The notes: generated by a model not told the origin, from the letters alone. A stretch of DNA of 64,000 nucleotides from Solea solea (GCF_958295425.1 NC_081143.1:21649322-21713321), one strand, 5' to 3'. Positions 1 to 20,577 are shown, counted from the first letter of the stretch. Numbers and translations: made by a program.

Positions 1-1591
1 CCCATTATGCTAGTAGTCATATATGTTTGGAAAAGACTCTGGTCCAACTTGTGGAAAATGTAGTTTTTATTGCATCTGAAATTTGACAATTTTTCCAATT
101 AAAAAGTGCTAATGCAGGATTTTTATTTACAACTGTACAGTAAAAAAATCGTTGCTGTACACCTGAAGCTCATCAGCTTCAGGGTTCGACATGTTGTGGA
201 TAGTAATGGTTGGAAGTGGTTATTTGAGTAACTGTAGCTTTTCTATCATTTTGAACAAGTCAAGTAAAATTCTCCTCTAATCTTGCATCAACAAGGCATG
301 TCCATCCAGAGAACTGCTGCACAACTGCATATTTCGACTTTTCCCACATCATACTCTGTCAAATTAAGATGGCTGTGCACAAAAATCCCAGTGGATTAGC
401 ACTTTCTCATTAGAGAGTCAGTTAGGCAAGGATAAGTGAAACACAAGATGTCACAGACAATTCATATTCAGTATTCTGTCATTGTCGGAGCATAGTTAAC
501 TTCTCATTTTACCTGTTGAAGTGAGTAAAACCATTTATTTGGTACACAGGAGAAAGTTGACCATGTAGGTTTATGCATTATTTCGTAAATTCCAGATTAA
601 ATTTGCACCACAGGTTAAATTTAGCATGTTATCTGTGCGGTACTGACACACTCTGCACACATTAGCAATACATGGAAAACACATTAACTGAACCTAAGTT
701 TTTACCAACTGTAATGTCTTCCTTTCTTTCTTTAGTTGGAATTTAATATCAATACCACTGATTTATTCAGTTTGTCATACATTGTATGATATGTTCTCTG
801 TTGTCCCCTACTGGCAATCTGAATGTCTCCAAGCCATCCTTAGATAATCACTTCATATGAACTTGGCAATTGTTTTTAGAAATATTTCTCAAACACTGAC
901 TGTCAACACTGCCTGGGCTGGGATTCTACAAGGGCTTCTTCCAGTGTCTGACTTTTTTATAATTGCACATACATTTTCCTGTTATAAATCTTACTTAATC
1001 AAATTTCGCAATTAGATTGCTGCCTGCAGGCTCCCACTGTCACATCTACAGAGGTGGAGAACAACAAAAACACACGATTAGTTCACTTTCTGAGAAATTT
1101 CCATTACATTTTCCACAATGTCAAATTAAGACGCACATTTGGATAAATGAAACAAATCATAGCAAAACAAGATAGACATGAATAACATGTACAGGTTGCA
1201 GTTACTGATTAAGTGATGAAATTGACTGAATTTGCATCATTAACCTAATAGATGGTTTGACAAAGACCACCATATATGATGCACTTTTGCTTTCACTGTA
1301 AGAGCCTTTAAAAATGATTCCTGTTGTCTCAAAGGGAAAAAAATGGCAGACATATGATGCAGTAGGAGAATGCCTGTTGTGGAATGATAGCCTATCAGTT
1401 GGTGTGACTCAAGACTACCTTATGGACTACTAGTTGTAAATAAAGTGTCATGCCTGTCCAGAGAATTAAGAGTTTCAGGACTTGTCATCTGTATAGTGCT
1501 GTAAAAAAAAGACCTTAAAGCATAAATAATAAAGAAAATATAATGAATAATGAGGAAAAATCAGCAGATTATATCCCATGTGCTTTCCACT
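1..1591. other. AT-rich flank, no gene seen
   Basis: I find no coding region or recognised repeat here. The stretch lies downstream of the stop codon of the minus-strand zinc-finger gene, so its right part probably includes that gene's 3' untranslated region. I could not fix the polyadenylation site. Confidence 0.5.
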
Positions 1592-4551
1592 TCACTGTAG
1601 CTGTTTGCTGTGTGAGCGCTGGTGGAATTTAAGCCCCCCACAGTTTCTGAATGACTTTCCACACTGTTCACAGACATAAGGTTTCTCTCCGGTGTGGATA
1701 CGAAAGTGTCTGGTTAAGGCACCAGAGTGACGGAAACACTTGGAGCACACCGAACAGGTGTACGGTCTCTCTCCTGTGTGTATGCGAAGGTGGGTTTTGA
1801 GGTTCTCCATGCGGTTGAACTCTCGGTTGCACACCGTGCAGTGGAAGGGGCTGCAGCCTGGAGGGTAAATCTGCAGTCTGCTTCGTTTGCTTCCTGTTGC
1901 AGGAGGCTGAAAATGCTGCTGGAGCTTCTGCGGGCACTGGCCAAGGTGCCGCCGCAGCAGGCTGGGCAAGCGGAAGAGCTGACCACAGAACTTGCAGGTG
2001 TAGAAATTGGCTATGGTGTGGCCGTGGTTTTGGCTGGTCCTCATGTGGACTCCATAAATCTCTGGATGGGCTTCTGAGAGGGGAGCTGGTTCTGGCAGCG
2101 GGATGACGGGGAACTCAGAGGATAGGGGTGGCAGATCTGTGGGTGGTGGGAGGCCTGTAATCATATTTGGAGAATGAGCTGTGGAAAAATAAGTATGGGG
2201 TTAAACTGAAGGAAATTGAATAATTGTGTGTCTAACCTTTTATTTTATTATCTTTAATTTGATTCAATACAGTACCAAGTATATGATGCTACAATTGCTT
2301 GGTAGCATTTTGTGTGATTGCTTCAGGCTCTCACTGTTTTGATCTTACCCTGAGTCAGCCTGGTGCAGGGAAGCCGGGTGTGTTGCTCTGGCAATTCAAG
2401 CTCCCACTCTTCCAACATGTTGGATTGTATCTCCAACACAGACTCCAGACTGAAATCCTCCACTTTGACAGAGTCTAAACAACATGATGAACCATCTTGC
2501 TCGTCCTCTTCAGGCTTCTCCTGCTTTATTTTAACCTGCTCTGATCTAAACTCGGCATCATTGCTGAGCAGTGAGGGCATGTGGTTGTCTTGAGCTGACG
2601 AGTCCTGACATGGTGGCTTAATGTTTTCTGCCTTCATCACATGAACAGTGGGGACTCCAGTGACCTCTGTAAACAAGATCACAAGGCACTGAACAAGGGG
2701 ACATGACTGATATGACACATTTTACAATTTGTGAAAAACTGACTGAGAAGGAGTAATGGCAGAGCAATGAAACGTGACATGCATCATTAAATCCTTCTTT
2801 AATAGTAACTGCATTGTTTCTTTCCAGATACACATAAAAAAAAGTACAAATTTGAGACATTTCATGGCCATGGACAAAATTTGGCACCGTAGTGTTATCA
2901 AATATCTGCAGAAAAAGGATATCCATGCTGACATGATTGCTTAGCACAGCATTGTCAACTGTGCCCATGTGGGCAGCTGAATTCTAGAGGCATATGAAGA
3001 GCCTTCAATTTGACCCATATCTGCTGTGAGCATCTCCCTTAGAGGAGAGAACATTCTGCACAACCTTGGCATGTCAAAGATTTCCACTAGGTGTGTGCAA
3101 TGGCTTTTGACCTCGGCACACAAAAGCACACCAGGTTGGTCGCAGTGGAAACACCCCTCTTTATCCTCTCAAAAGAAGGCCGGGGAAGGGGAACGACGGG
3201 GAAGTTGACGGCCTCAGATTTTTGGGATGCTAAAGGCATTGTGTTTGTGTTCAGAAGGACCAAACCATCAATGGAGAGTAACATGCCAACTTGTTGAGGC
3301 AGCGGCAAAAAGAGACCAAGAAAAAACAACCAGGAAAACTAACAAAGGGGGTCTTGTTTGATCAGGACAATGTTCCAGCACATGACTGTGTGGTTGCAAT
3401 GGCTGCTGTGCATGACTGTGGCTTTTGATCACCCTCCATATTCTCCTGGTTTGGCACCTTCTGACTATTTTCTGTTCCAACATGAAGCAGTATTGGACTG
3501 ATGATTGAGAACTTTTTTGACCATCAGGATGAGAGCTTCTATACCACGGGTATCCAAGTGCTGCAACACAGATGGAAGAAGTGTGTAGACCGCGAGGGAG
3601 ACCATGTTGAAAAACAAATTACATTTGGTCAAATTCGACCATTGGATCATGATCAGCCTATGAACTTTTCAGCCCACCCAGCCCCACTATGTGCGTTCCC
3701 TATGCTGAGAATCCTTATGACAGGGGGTCAAGTGCTCAGTGAGACATGGCTGACAGTGGGGACATGAAGGAAAGAGATTTTAGCCACTTAAAAATGCTCA
3801 CCTACTTGATGAAATATAACTTATTGGTTGTGTCCATTTATAAACCATTTACTCTGCTGCACCAACAACCATGTCACGTTCAGAGTCACTTAAATCACAC
3901 TTTTGATCAGTTTAAAGGTCTACAAGGATAAATGCATCGATGCATGCTAAATAAAATCACTTTTTATTATGCATCTTCTGTGTATAATCACCACACCACA
4001 TGAGCCACATGTATACTATTGCAACTCAAATTGACAAAGAATGGAGGGAAAGACTGAACAAACAGCTCCAGACCTTTGATACTTGCATGCCTTGGTTCCT
4101 CTGAAGGAGAATCAATTTGTGTCTCAGCATCACCAGCAGATGACCGCACTTCATCTCCGCTCTCATGTTCATCTTGCGCGCCAGCAGGCTGCAGTGCGTC
4201 ACCTTCGATTCTACTACTATACAGGTTTGTTTGGCTGTGTTGATCCGAATGCCTCGCAGCATTGAGCGGTTGCTTTGACAGAGGTGGACTTTCTCCTCGG
4301 TCCTCGAGGCGAGCTTCAGCTCTCTGTAGTCTTTGTCTCAGAGACTCGTTCTCTCGTCTCATCTCTTCATAAACGTCTCCTCGTGTGTGACCCAGCAGTT
4401 TCCTCACGTCTCTGACTGCTATCTGCACAGCCACTTCAAATGCTCCGTATATCGCTGCAACCAGCTCTTCCTGTAAACAAAGCGCAGCCTCATCTTCGGC
4501 GGGTTTTGTCACAGAGGGACGGTTCCGGGCTTCAGTCAGCTGCGGCTTCAT
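1592..4551 (-). CDS. C2H2 zinc-finger protein, 3 coding exons
   Basis: Probable nuclear DNA-binding transcription factor; I cannot name the family member. The coding exons are 4551-4083, 2666-2349 and 2178-1592, all with GT-AG boundaries and phase-1 junctions. They give 457 residues and start at the ATG at 4551. The N-terminal exon has the amphipathic, charged helical look (about residues 25-90) common at the start of fish zinc-finger proteins. The second exon is acidic and includes a VKIKQEKPEE stretch that resembles a sumoylation site. The last exon carries four zinc fingers: a C2HC variant with Cys324, Cys327, His340 and Cys344, then three classical C2H2 fingers (about 376-396, 404-424 and 432-452). 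The last three are joined by TGERPY and TGEKPY linkers. Intron 1 contains a decayed mariner element. The structure is certain enough to call a gene; the DNA target is unknown. Confidence 0.88.
2940..3770 (+). mobile_element. Degenerate mariner-type transposase remnant
   Basis: Translating all plus-strand frames gives scattered pieces of a mariner transposase, broken by frameshifts and stops. Pieces seen are FWDAKGIVFVF (about 3220-3255), HPPYSPGLAPSDYFLF (about 3430-3477, the conserved block before the last catalytic acid) and FYTTGIQVLQHRWKKCVD (about 3536-3590). It lies in intron 1 of the zinc-finger gene, opposite in orientation to it. I did not find clear terminal inverted repeats, so the ends are approximate. 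It is non-functional as it stands. Confidence 0.85.
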
Positions 4552-7500
4552 GCTGCGTTCAATGACACTTTAGCTCTATAATCTTATCTTTTTACAAATT
4601 GCCTATTTTATGACCACTCTACGACTAGTTGTCTCTGCTGGTGCGAAATGCGGATGTACAGTGTTTACATGTCCAACCTTAGGTTTCGCCGAAGACTGCC
4701 ACCTAGTGATTTGGAGGCTGAACTGCACCAGTTAATAAAAAAAATGTTGACAAGTTTAATTGACAAACTTTCGTTTATTATGTTATCATATTCAGATGAC
4801 ACAACACCACATATATTCTGTAATCAGGGCTGTACACAGTGCTTCCTGCAAGGCCTCGTCATCCATCAGGAACGGCTTTTATAATGCTCCAAGTTGACCA
4901 AAACCCAACCAGAAGGCCCAAGGACTGCAAGATGTAGCACAGTCAGCACAAACACAGACTCCTGTGGGATAAAAAATAAATAAAAATCATAAATTTAGGG
5001 CACAGTCTTAGTTTCAAAACACACTTCACCTTTAACATGTACATTTTCTAGTCACTGACAAAAAAAATATAACTTACCATTGTGGTAACACTATGTTTTG
5101 GTGGTTTGCTGAAGATATAACTTGCTTTTTGTTGAATCATTATACCTGCCCTTGGCGCAAAGGCCAGTCGAGGTCTGAGCAAAACAGTCAACAGTCCACA
5201 CATGGTCAGTTTGGGGGGAAAAATGGCACCTTTAACAGTTCAGCAACAGCATGAAGAGGAGGATGCTTTAAGCTTTAAAATGGCTGCCCAACCTGCACAC
5301 CTGCTTATTATTTTGTTTTTAATTAGGTTGCCTTCAGGAACCATTGGACAAAACACAGGGGCTGTGATCGGTTCATTGTGTCCACGTGTCTCACATTCTG
5401 TGTGACAGTTCCTCTCAGAAGAATTTACTGACTCGATTATGAAGTTCATGAAATCACCAAGCGATGACTCGCAACTTCTTTGAAATTCAGACAAAAACAA
5501 ATGAGTACGAACAAAACTAACCAAATTGACTAAGCTGTGCAACTGTGAAGAAATGTATGTTGTTCAGTTTTGTCTGTTTTGAAAAAGGATGTCTTCTTTT
5601 CACTTCAGTGTTATTTGTTTTAAATGTTTGAGTTTATTTTTTTTTTTTTAGTATGTCGTCTCTTTTTGTTTGTTTTTTTAAACATATTAAATAACCTAAA
5701 CAAGTGAAATGATTGAATGAATGAACACATTTTTCAATTTAACTTTAGTAAACCACACTTCACTTTGAATATGAATGCGATATCTGAATACACAAACACA
5801 TGGCATATCTTTGATAAAGTCAAGTTGATGGATATTTTCCTGTTTAATGATGATTTATCATAAAGTCATGACAGAGCCTCTGGGATGCTGATTATAACAT
5901 CGCTATGTACTTTGGTCAAATAGTTGACTCCTTCTGTAGTTTATAGCAGCTTCTCTTTTCATTTACTGGGGCAATAATTTGACTGTGGTGCCTTTTATAG
6001 CCTGAAACAACAGCAAAAGTACCTATGTAACCCTACGTGCTTCCTGTCTTTCCTTTGTCCTCATGTTGGCTGATAGGCTTTTAATTCAGACTCCTTTTTT
6101 ACTTGCAGATTAGATCTTAGTTGTGAGGTAAGCACCTCGACCCTGACATCATTAATGGATTACTCTTTGATTATTCACAGGCCCCCGGCCGAATGTGGGT
6201 CAGCTTGGAATTAGTGGGTGTGGGTAAAGGTTGTAGTCTGCCTGCTACTGTACTAATAAGGTTGTCTGTCTGCGTGTGGCGCGGCTGGTGTTGGTTTCTC
6301 TCAAACAACAGAGGTTCAGGTAAGCACTCTCTCAGTGTTTGACATCATTCTCAGGGTTTCCCACTGAAATGATAAAACCTGTTCTTTGTTATTACAGGAC
6401 ACAATTGTGAATAATATCACCCGGGATATTTTTACAGAATAATTTTAATCAACAGCTTTTCCAGTGACATAAAAAACTATTTGTTTATATAAATTATTAT
6501 TAATTTATACAGTAGTATGATTTCCATCATATTTCTTAATGTTGCATACTTAATGCTAATGTCATTTCGGTCATACAACAGAACATTGTAGTATCTCTTC
6601 AACTATCAATTTAAAAAAATTGAAGACAAAAATTTCCCAATCAGAAACTTTTGTACTTTATCTCTTGTAAAGATTGTATAATTAATTGATTATCAAAACA
6701 GAATGACTATACTTTCAGTCAGTCAATAAGTTGTGACTTAAAATCTATATCTGCTGTAATTAGTGCAATTTTGTTGAATTTTATTATACAACCCAAATCA
6801 ATGTTTTTGGCTGATTTGTTTGGAGAATTATTAAAAAAAAAAGGAAAAAAGAAGTACATTCAAATAAAAGCAAATACAACTTCCTTTTTTTGTTTATACG
6901 ACTCGTACTATAAGAACTAGACAATCACATGTGGGGTTGTTTGACGCCAGTGCAGGTGGATAGACGTATTTTCATTAATCCTAAAACCTGGGAAATTGTT
7001 GAAGGTATGTGTTCTCCTGAGTGCCAATCTGGGTTTAATTCTTTTAAAGGACATCATCAGGTTTGGATGGTCCAGACTGTGTAGACAGACATCCAACTGG
7101 AAATAAATCTCTATTGAGAACAAATTGATGATAATATCTTCATGAGGTGTAAATATTTTCTGGTTTATGTTTTCTGTTACTTTGCATCTTTGTGTTTCTT
7201 AGTTAAATAAATATCACTGTTTGGTCATATTTTATATGTACCCTGCCTTTCGCACCCCGTGACCTTCATGTGGAGGAAAAAGCGGTACAAGATGGATGAT
7301 GGATGTTATATTTCGTGGCCCAACTCTTGGCTCATGATTTAGTTGGAGCCACACATCAGAGGGTTTGTGTACATGTGTCACCTCTACCTACGCACTTAAG
7401 ACCCATAAATAAAGAGATAAAACTTTGTCCCTCAGGAAATGCCAGCAAAGGGATCTTAGTGTTTTGGCTGTAGCCATGGAACTGTGTCTGGGGGCTGAAG

Positions 7501-7641
7501 GTTTGAGCTTCATTTGTAATCTGTAGCTGTAATCTCTTTCCTTTCACTTGCCTTTTTTTAGCTTTTCTTCGCGTCACCCTTCTTCCCTTTTTATCGTCTC
7601 CCTGCTCCATCTCACCACGTGGAAGCTCTTCACAGTGCAAC
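4552..7641. other. Spacer between znf gene and avpi1
   Basis: No convincing protein gene is visible here. The left end (4552-4650) must hold the zinc-finger gene's promoter. A possible non-coding first exon of avpi1 ends near 6321, where TTCAG is followed by the donor GTAAGC; it would splice to the acceptor at 7633-7634 just ahead of the avpi1 ATG. The rest is AT-rich with poly-A and poly-T runs. Confidence 0.45.
7225..7310 (+). repeat. Dispersed repeat tail (LINE-like) fragment
   Basis: The stretch holds CCCTGCCTTTCGCACCCCG followed by a GTGACC...GAGGAAAAAGCGGTACAAGATGGATGATGGATG pattern, which I recognise as a common 3' fragment of a dispersed fish retroelement ending in a GATG-type simple repeat. 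A related piece in the other orientation lies at about 40140-40200. The family assignment is from memory. Confidence 0.5.
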
Positions 7642-8817
7642 ATGGCAGAAGCCCAAGCATTCATCGAGGAAGCTCTGCCTGTGCAGTGGAAACTTTTCAA
7701 TCGACGCGGCAGGAAGTCCGGATGCTCTAATATCTTTACGGGGGTCAACTTTCACCAACTGCAGAGGCTGTACAGAGCAGCAGGAGACAGAGATGCCAAA
7801 CATCGAGCAAAGCGGGTGTGGCGAGAGGGAGCAGAGGAGAGGACGGACAAGGAGGGCGAGGAGAGAGAGGATGAGGCGAGGCTTGCTCAGGCCTTGGTGG
7901 GACTCAGAGTCCGAGCAAGGAACAAAGCAGGTATCAGAGTGGAAGGACACAGAGATCACAAGTGGCTGGGAGCATCAGGGTGTGTCAAGTAAGTGACAAC
8001 TGGCAAGGGGTCTGAAAAAAGTAAAGAAAAGATGTGAAAAGTGATGTGTAGACGAAGAGTTAAGCAGAGAACTGAAGTGAGACATTCTCATAATACCTAA
8101 TTATTGGTGGCACAGTAGGCCTCTGTTCTCATCTTACTCATAAATAACCAAACATTCTGGATTACTTTGACTTCCTAATGTGCAGGACCCTGCCTAATGT
8201 GGATCCAAACTCCCTGCCTGCATCATAAAATGCAGTGTGTAAATTGTCATGTGCCTAACAAACTCAGCATGACATCACAAGACCGTCTTCCTCTCTCCGC
8301 ATACCACACACACACAGAGGGTACTTTCAGCATTCCTCATTGAGATGAAATTTAAATTGGATTTGTTGGTGGTGTAACAAAGTGCCACAGAATGGTAAAA
8401 TAGTGGCATGAGTCTACTGAGAGGTGTAGTGATAAAATTGAGACAACTACAGCAACACACTTTGGACTTAAACACACACATTAAAAAGTTGACAAAGCAG
8501 CATTTTACCCGCGACATCAGGTTTATTAATTGCTTGTTTAGTATGGTAAATGTAATAACCAGGCCTGTAGTTATTCAACCAAACCAGAGTTGATTTGTTT
8601 GTCTTCCAGGACCGAGGAGCCATTATCAGACTATACTGTTGAGGATGAGGAGACTGCCCCAGTGCCAAGTCAGGGAGAATTCCTGTTGCCTGCTTCTGCT
8701 GAGGAAAACATCCCTGAAAACCAGACACCATTAAAACCATCCTCATGGAGGGCGGGTGTGGCCAGGCAGGACAGTACCAGTCACTCTGAACACTACCTTC
8801 ACCGCATTCTGCACTGA
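7642..8817 (+). CDS. avpi1: Arginine vasopressin-induced protein 1, 2 coding exons
   Basis: A small protein known in mammals as vasopressin-induced and linked to MAP-kinase signalling and cell-cycle control; its biochemical function is unclear. Exons 7642-7988 and 8610-8817 join at a phase-2 junction (donor GTAAGT, acceptor TTCCAG), giving 184 residues. The family core is at about residues 20-60, where RRGRKSGCSNIF is followed by a helical segment ending HRAKRVW; this parallels RGRKQASANIF in the human protein. The C-terminal motif YLHRILH also matches. The protein is longer than the human one (about 147 residues), mainly through a charged Glu/Arg-rich stretch after residue 60. A splice acceptor directly upstream (7633-7634) implies a non-coding first exon. 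The neighbour pi4k2a is the same as in mammals, which supports the name. Confidence 0.87.
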
Positions 8818-10484
8818 AATCTGACTAGCAATGAAACGCACGATGAAATTATGAGTGTTTTTATAATGTTCTAACTTTCATGTACCTGTATGCAACATGT
8901 TAGACCGCAGTACAACGGCATACTAGTGAATGAAGCCAACAGTTAAGCAGCAGTGTGTAGTGTCAGCAGTAGTTTAGCAAGGTGAACATCCTTGAGGGTC
9001 CTTGAGCAAGGCACCCTCTACTGCTTCCATTGCAGCAGTAGCTACTCGTTTCTCCAGATGGGCAAATGAAGATACCGTCAATCACCCTCGTGGATGGCAC
9101 GGAACCATTTTTTGTGGCAAACACAAAAATGACGATTGCATCTCCCCTTGCAGAAATAAACAACATCAACATTCAGTTGCAGTCATTTTTTTCTCTCATC
9201 TCACAATGGCGCGGCAACTGGAGTGAATGCTAATGAGAGCTGTGGATGTGAACCCAAACAGTGAAATAGCGCTAGGCTATGAAACCAATGAGCTGAAAGA
9301 TGCTGAAACACAGAGCCAGATGATATTTCTCCTGTGAGGATTCAAGTGGCACCGTTCACAAACACGGCGTGAATACACTTCCCTATCTTGAAAGCTTTAT
9401 AATAAAAAAATCAAACAAACCTGTGTCTGAGTTCTGCTGCTCACAGTCAGACAAAGAGACAAACAGGTGTCCTCCTCGATGGAGGTCATACATTCCTGAT
9501 TATAATCATTATTAATGGACTATAACACCCACAGCTGTAATCACACGCATTGCATACCCTTCACGTACGTCTTAATTGAGTATGTTTTAATTATAATCTA
9601 TAATTAAATATTACATACAAATTATACAGTGCATTGTCACAATACATTTCATGTCAGTTTAGTACAGCAGGAAGTTACTTTGTCGTTTACCGAGGTCCAT
9701 CCCAACACGAGCCGTAAGGTGAACACAAAACAATGTGGTCCAGACAACCTGAACTTGTGGACCCTTCACCGTCCAAGCTGGCAGTCCAGACAATTGTCAT
9801 CAGTTTGAAGGGACAACAAAAAGGTCATACTTATCTGACCTTAAACTGTTAATGATTCTTTATCCCAAAAGTGTCTGGATGACTTGCAGGAGTTAAGAGG
9901 AGTATTCCCATGAATCTTTTAAGACTCAACCACAATGAACACTTCCTATGTTTGTTAATAACGAAAACTCAGAGCTCCAGTAGTGGATGTGATGCTTTCA
10001 CTATGTCTGTGAATTTAACTGTATGGGAGAGAACAGGGAAGTGAATATTAAAAAAGGCAGATGGGTATAATGGAAAGAAAATGGAATGCATCCAAAAAAA
10101 AAGTATGAGAGGCTTCTGACTGGTGTGCATGCATGTGAGCAAATGTTATATGCACGCAAGAGTCCAACAGCAAAGTATGACACCTTGCTTTGTTGCAGGA
10201 AGCTACAGACACTTCATTATTCGTTGATTCTTTACCGACTTCCACACAAGGCACAGAGGCAAACGGGGAAGAAATGTTGTGAAATTCTTCCTCCTCTTGG
10301 CCTCACCTCTCCACCCGTTCACCCTCTGTCTTTAACCAAATTATCCATACTGAGAGAGGGGGGAGGGTGGCGAAGATATCCATGTAAGCACAAAAACCTG
10401 TTATCGCTTTTCAATGGCACATCTCCCTCCTTCCGCTGCTCCGGCTCCCTGCTGTTCCTCCACTTTGTCTTTGCTGCTTCTTTC
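8818..10484. other. Convergent 3' region between avpi1 and pi4k2a
   Basis: This holds the 3' untranslated regions of two converging genes. An AATAAA at 9155-9160 is a plausible avpi1 polyadenylation signal. A short fragment near 8975-9020 looks like a SINE 3' half (CCTTGAGCAAGGCACCCTC). No further gene is seen. Confidence 0.5.
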
Positions 10485-16260
<5,776 letters not shown>

Positions 16261-16308
16261 ATGAACTATGTATGTAAACTAATGTAAAGAAAAAAACTTT
16301 TAGTTTAT

Positions 16309-16400
16309 ATACAAATATATATATATATATATTTACGTATATGTACATACATGTATATAATATACACACATATATACAGTATGTAAACATACATATATAC
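16309..16400. repeat. AT-rich (TA/ATAC) microsatellite
   Basis: An imperfect run of TA, TATAC and ACAT units, directly visible, in the spacer upstream of pi4k2a. Confidence 0.8.
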
Positions 16401-16731
16401 GAATTTAAAATCAAACAGTCAAGATGATTAAAGTCTTGACTCTCAGCTTTCATTTGAGTGATTGATCAAAAAAATGCATTAACTTTTGAGAAATTATAAA
16501 TGACCATTATGTGGCCTGCTACCTCACAGGCCTGACACCTGTCAGGCCAACACCAAATGACCTGGAAGACAAGTCAAGTGGATGATTGCTGAATTCTTCT
16601 GATGGTGAAGAAAAACTCCTTTACTACACCCAGCCAAGTCAAGAATGTTTGAACGTAAATACAGAGTTCTGGAAAAAGATTCTCTGGACAGATAAAACAA
16701 AGATGAGGAAAGGAACAGCTCATGATTCAAA

Positions 16732-17100
16732 GCAGTGTTTCTCAATCCTGGTCCTGGGGACCCACTGCCCTGCATGTTTTATGTGTTTCCCTGCTCCAAT
16801 CAAAATCAGAATCAGAAGAGCTTTATTGCCAAGTATGATTTGCACATACAAGGAATTTGTTCGGGTATCATTGGTGCGTAACAAGCATACATTTTAAAAA
16901 AAAGTTAAATGAAACAAGTATACGTATATACACAGTATATAAATGTTTTTTTTTTTGTTTTTTTTTAAAAAGATGAAAAAGAGCCACCATTGCTCGTCAT
17001 CAAGCTCCAAAAGCCTGATAAAGACTCTTTCATTTGAACCTGGTGAGTTGGAGACAACATGTAGCACCGTGAGTCCTCAGGACCAGGATTGAGAGACCCT
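16732..17100. mobile_element. hAT-like non-autonomous element inside the Tc1 copy
   Basis: The ends are inverted repeats. The left end reads GTTTCTCAATCCTGGTCCTG. The right end reads CAGGACCAGGATTGAGAGAC, which is its near-complement. The flanks GATTCAAA (16724-16731) and GATTCAAC (17101-17108) look like an 8-base target duplication with one difference, as expected for hAT elements. Removing the insert and one flank copy restores the Tc1 reading frame. Confidence 0.75.
16800..16925 (+). repeat. Common fish dispersed repeat, nested
   Basis: AATCAGAATCAGAAGAGCTT, TATTGCCAAGTATGATTTGC and ACATACAAGGAATTTG follow one another here, and I recognise them as a dispersed repeat found throughout teleost genomes. 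It lies inside the hAT-like insertion and ends in an A- and T-rich stretch, so it is the third layer of nesting. Confidence 0.6.
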
Positions 17101-17385
17101 GATTCAACGCATACCACGTCATCATTCAAACATGGAGGAGGAGGCAGTGTTCTGGCATGGGCATGTATGGCTGCCAGTGGACCGGGGTCACTTGTATTTA
17201 TTGACTATGTGACTGCTGATAGCAGTAGCAGGATGACTTCTGACATGTACAGGGCTATCTTCTGCTCAGATTCAGCCAAATGTTACAAATTTGACTTTGT
17301 GAGTCAAGAGAAACCTGTGTGAGGCAGTAACCTAACACTTTCCCTACACACATTTTCAGTAAAGGCAGACCAGTATAGGGGCCAC

Positions 17386-17600
17386 ACGTTTGGTGTAGTG
17401 GTTAGCACTCTTGCCTTTGCAGCAAGAAGACCCCGGTTTGAGATCTGGTTGTAACAAGGGCCTGTATGTTCTCCCCGTGTGTGCGTGGGTTTCCTCCCAC
17501 AGTATAAAAACATGCAATATGGGCATTAGGTACATTGGACACACTAAATTGAGTGAAAAGCTGATGTGTTATTGCCTTGTTTTTATTCTTGACTTGCCAC
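17386..17600 (+). repeat. tRNA-derived SINE
   Basis: The head looks like a decayed tRNA gene. A box-A-like TGTAGTGGTTAGCACTC lies at about 17394-17411 and a box-B-like GGTTTGAGATC at about 17435-17446. The body has the well-known fish SINE segment TTCTCCCCGTGTGTGCGTGG, then GTTTCCTCCCACAG and ACATGCAATATGGGCATTAG. Related bodies occur at about 38260-38430 (minus) and 49600-49720 (plus). It is not a functional tRNA gene, because the tail is fused to SINE sequence and the tRNA arms do not pair. Confidence 0.8.
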
Positions 17601-17699
17601 TAGAAACACAGTTGCATCTATAGGAACATTTACATCTCCTTTAAAGTCCTTTAAACAAAGAAATAATATTAGATGGGATAGCCAAACACAAGCGCAAAC

Positions 17700-18062
17700 T
17701 CCTAGGGCGGCACTTTGTGCGGACGTGATGCTGTGCGCATCCTCCTGCTTCTCGCCTCCTCCCCTCGCGCACAACTCGGTTTCTCATTGGTGGAAAGCGG
17801 CAGGAAGAGAGGAAGAGAGCTCCTCGGTCAAGTTCAGGCAGAGCAGTCAAATCTACAGAGCTGCTGCGGCACCTGAACCGACCCCGGTCCAGACCAGGAC
17901 CGAAAGAACAGGAAAAAACCCTGTTTCCACTGCTCTGTAGCCGCCTGTAGTGTTTTCTGTTGAGTGAAGTCAAATCTGCGGACCCTGCTGCCGCGTTTTG
18001 GGAAGACTCGCTCAATAATCCAAAGTTTCCGGAAATACACCGCAGAGGGCATCGGTGTGAGG
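17700..18062 (+). promoter_or_regulatory. pgam1 promoter and 5' UTR (GC-rich)
   Basis: GC- and CpG-rich compared with its surroundings, with an inverted CCAAT box (ATTGG) at 17786-17790 and no TATA box at a fitting distance. It runs directly into the pgam1 start codon, so the promoter and 5' UTR lie here. The start site is not resolved. Confidence 0.55.

Positions 18063-20577
<2,515 letters not shown>

Larger units (their letters stand above)
16540..17330 (+). mobile_element. Tc1-like transposase remnant, interrupted
   Basis: The left part encodes FWKKILWTDKTK (about 16664-16700), the block around a catalytic Asp of Tc1 transposases. It runs up to 16731 in an AHDSK context. The right part, from 17101, resumes with HTTSSFKHGGGGSVLAWACM (about 17117-17170) and LVFIDYVTADSS. 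The two halves are separated by a 369-base insertion flanked by a short duplication. The right end fades at about 17330. The transposase is incomplete and carries stops. Confidence 0.85.

Noticed and set aside
17386..17460. tRNA gene
   Set aside because: Box-A- and box-B-like motifs exist, but the arms do not pair and the sequence continues into a SINE body.
17964..18062. In-frame N-terminal extension of pgam1 resembling a mitochondrial signal
   Set aside because: The extension would have to start at GTG at 17964, not ATG; the protein family starts at the MAAYKLV methionine, which is the ATG at 18063.
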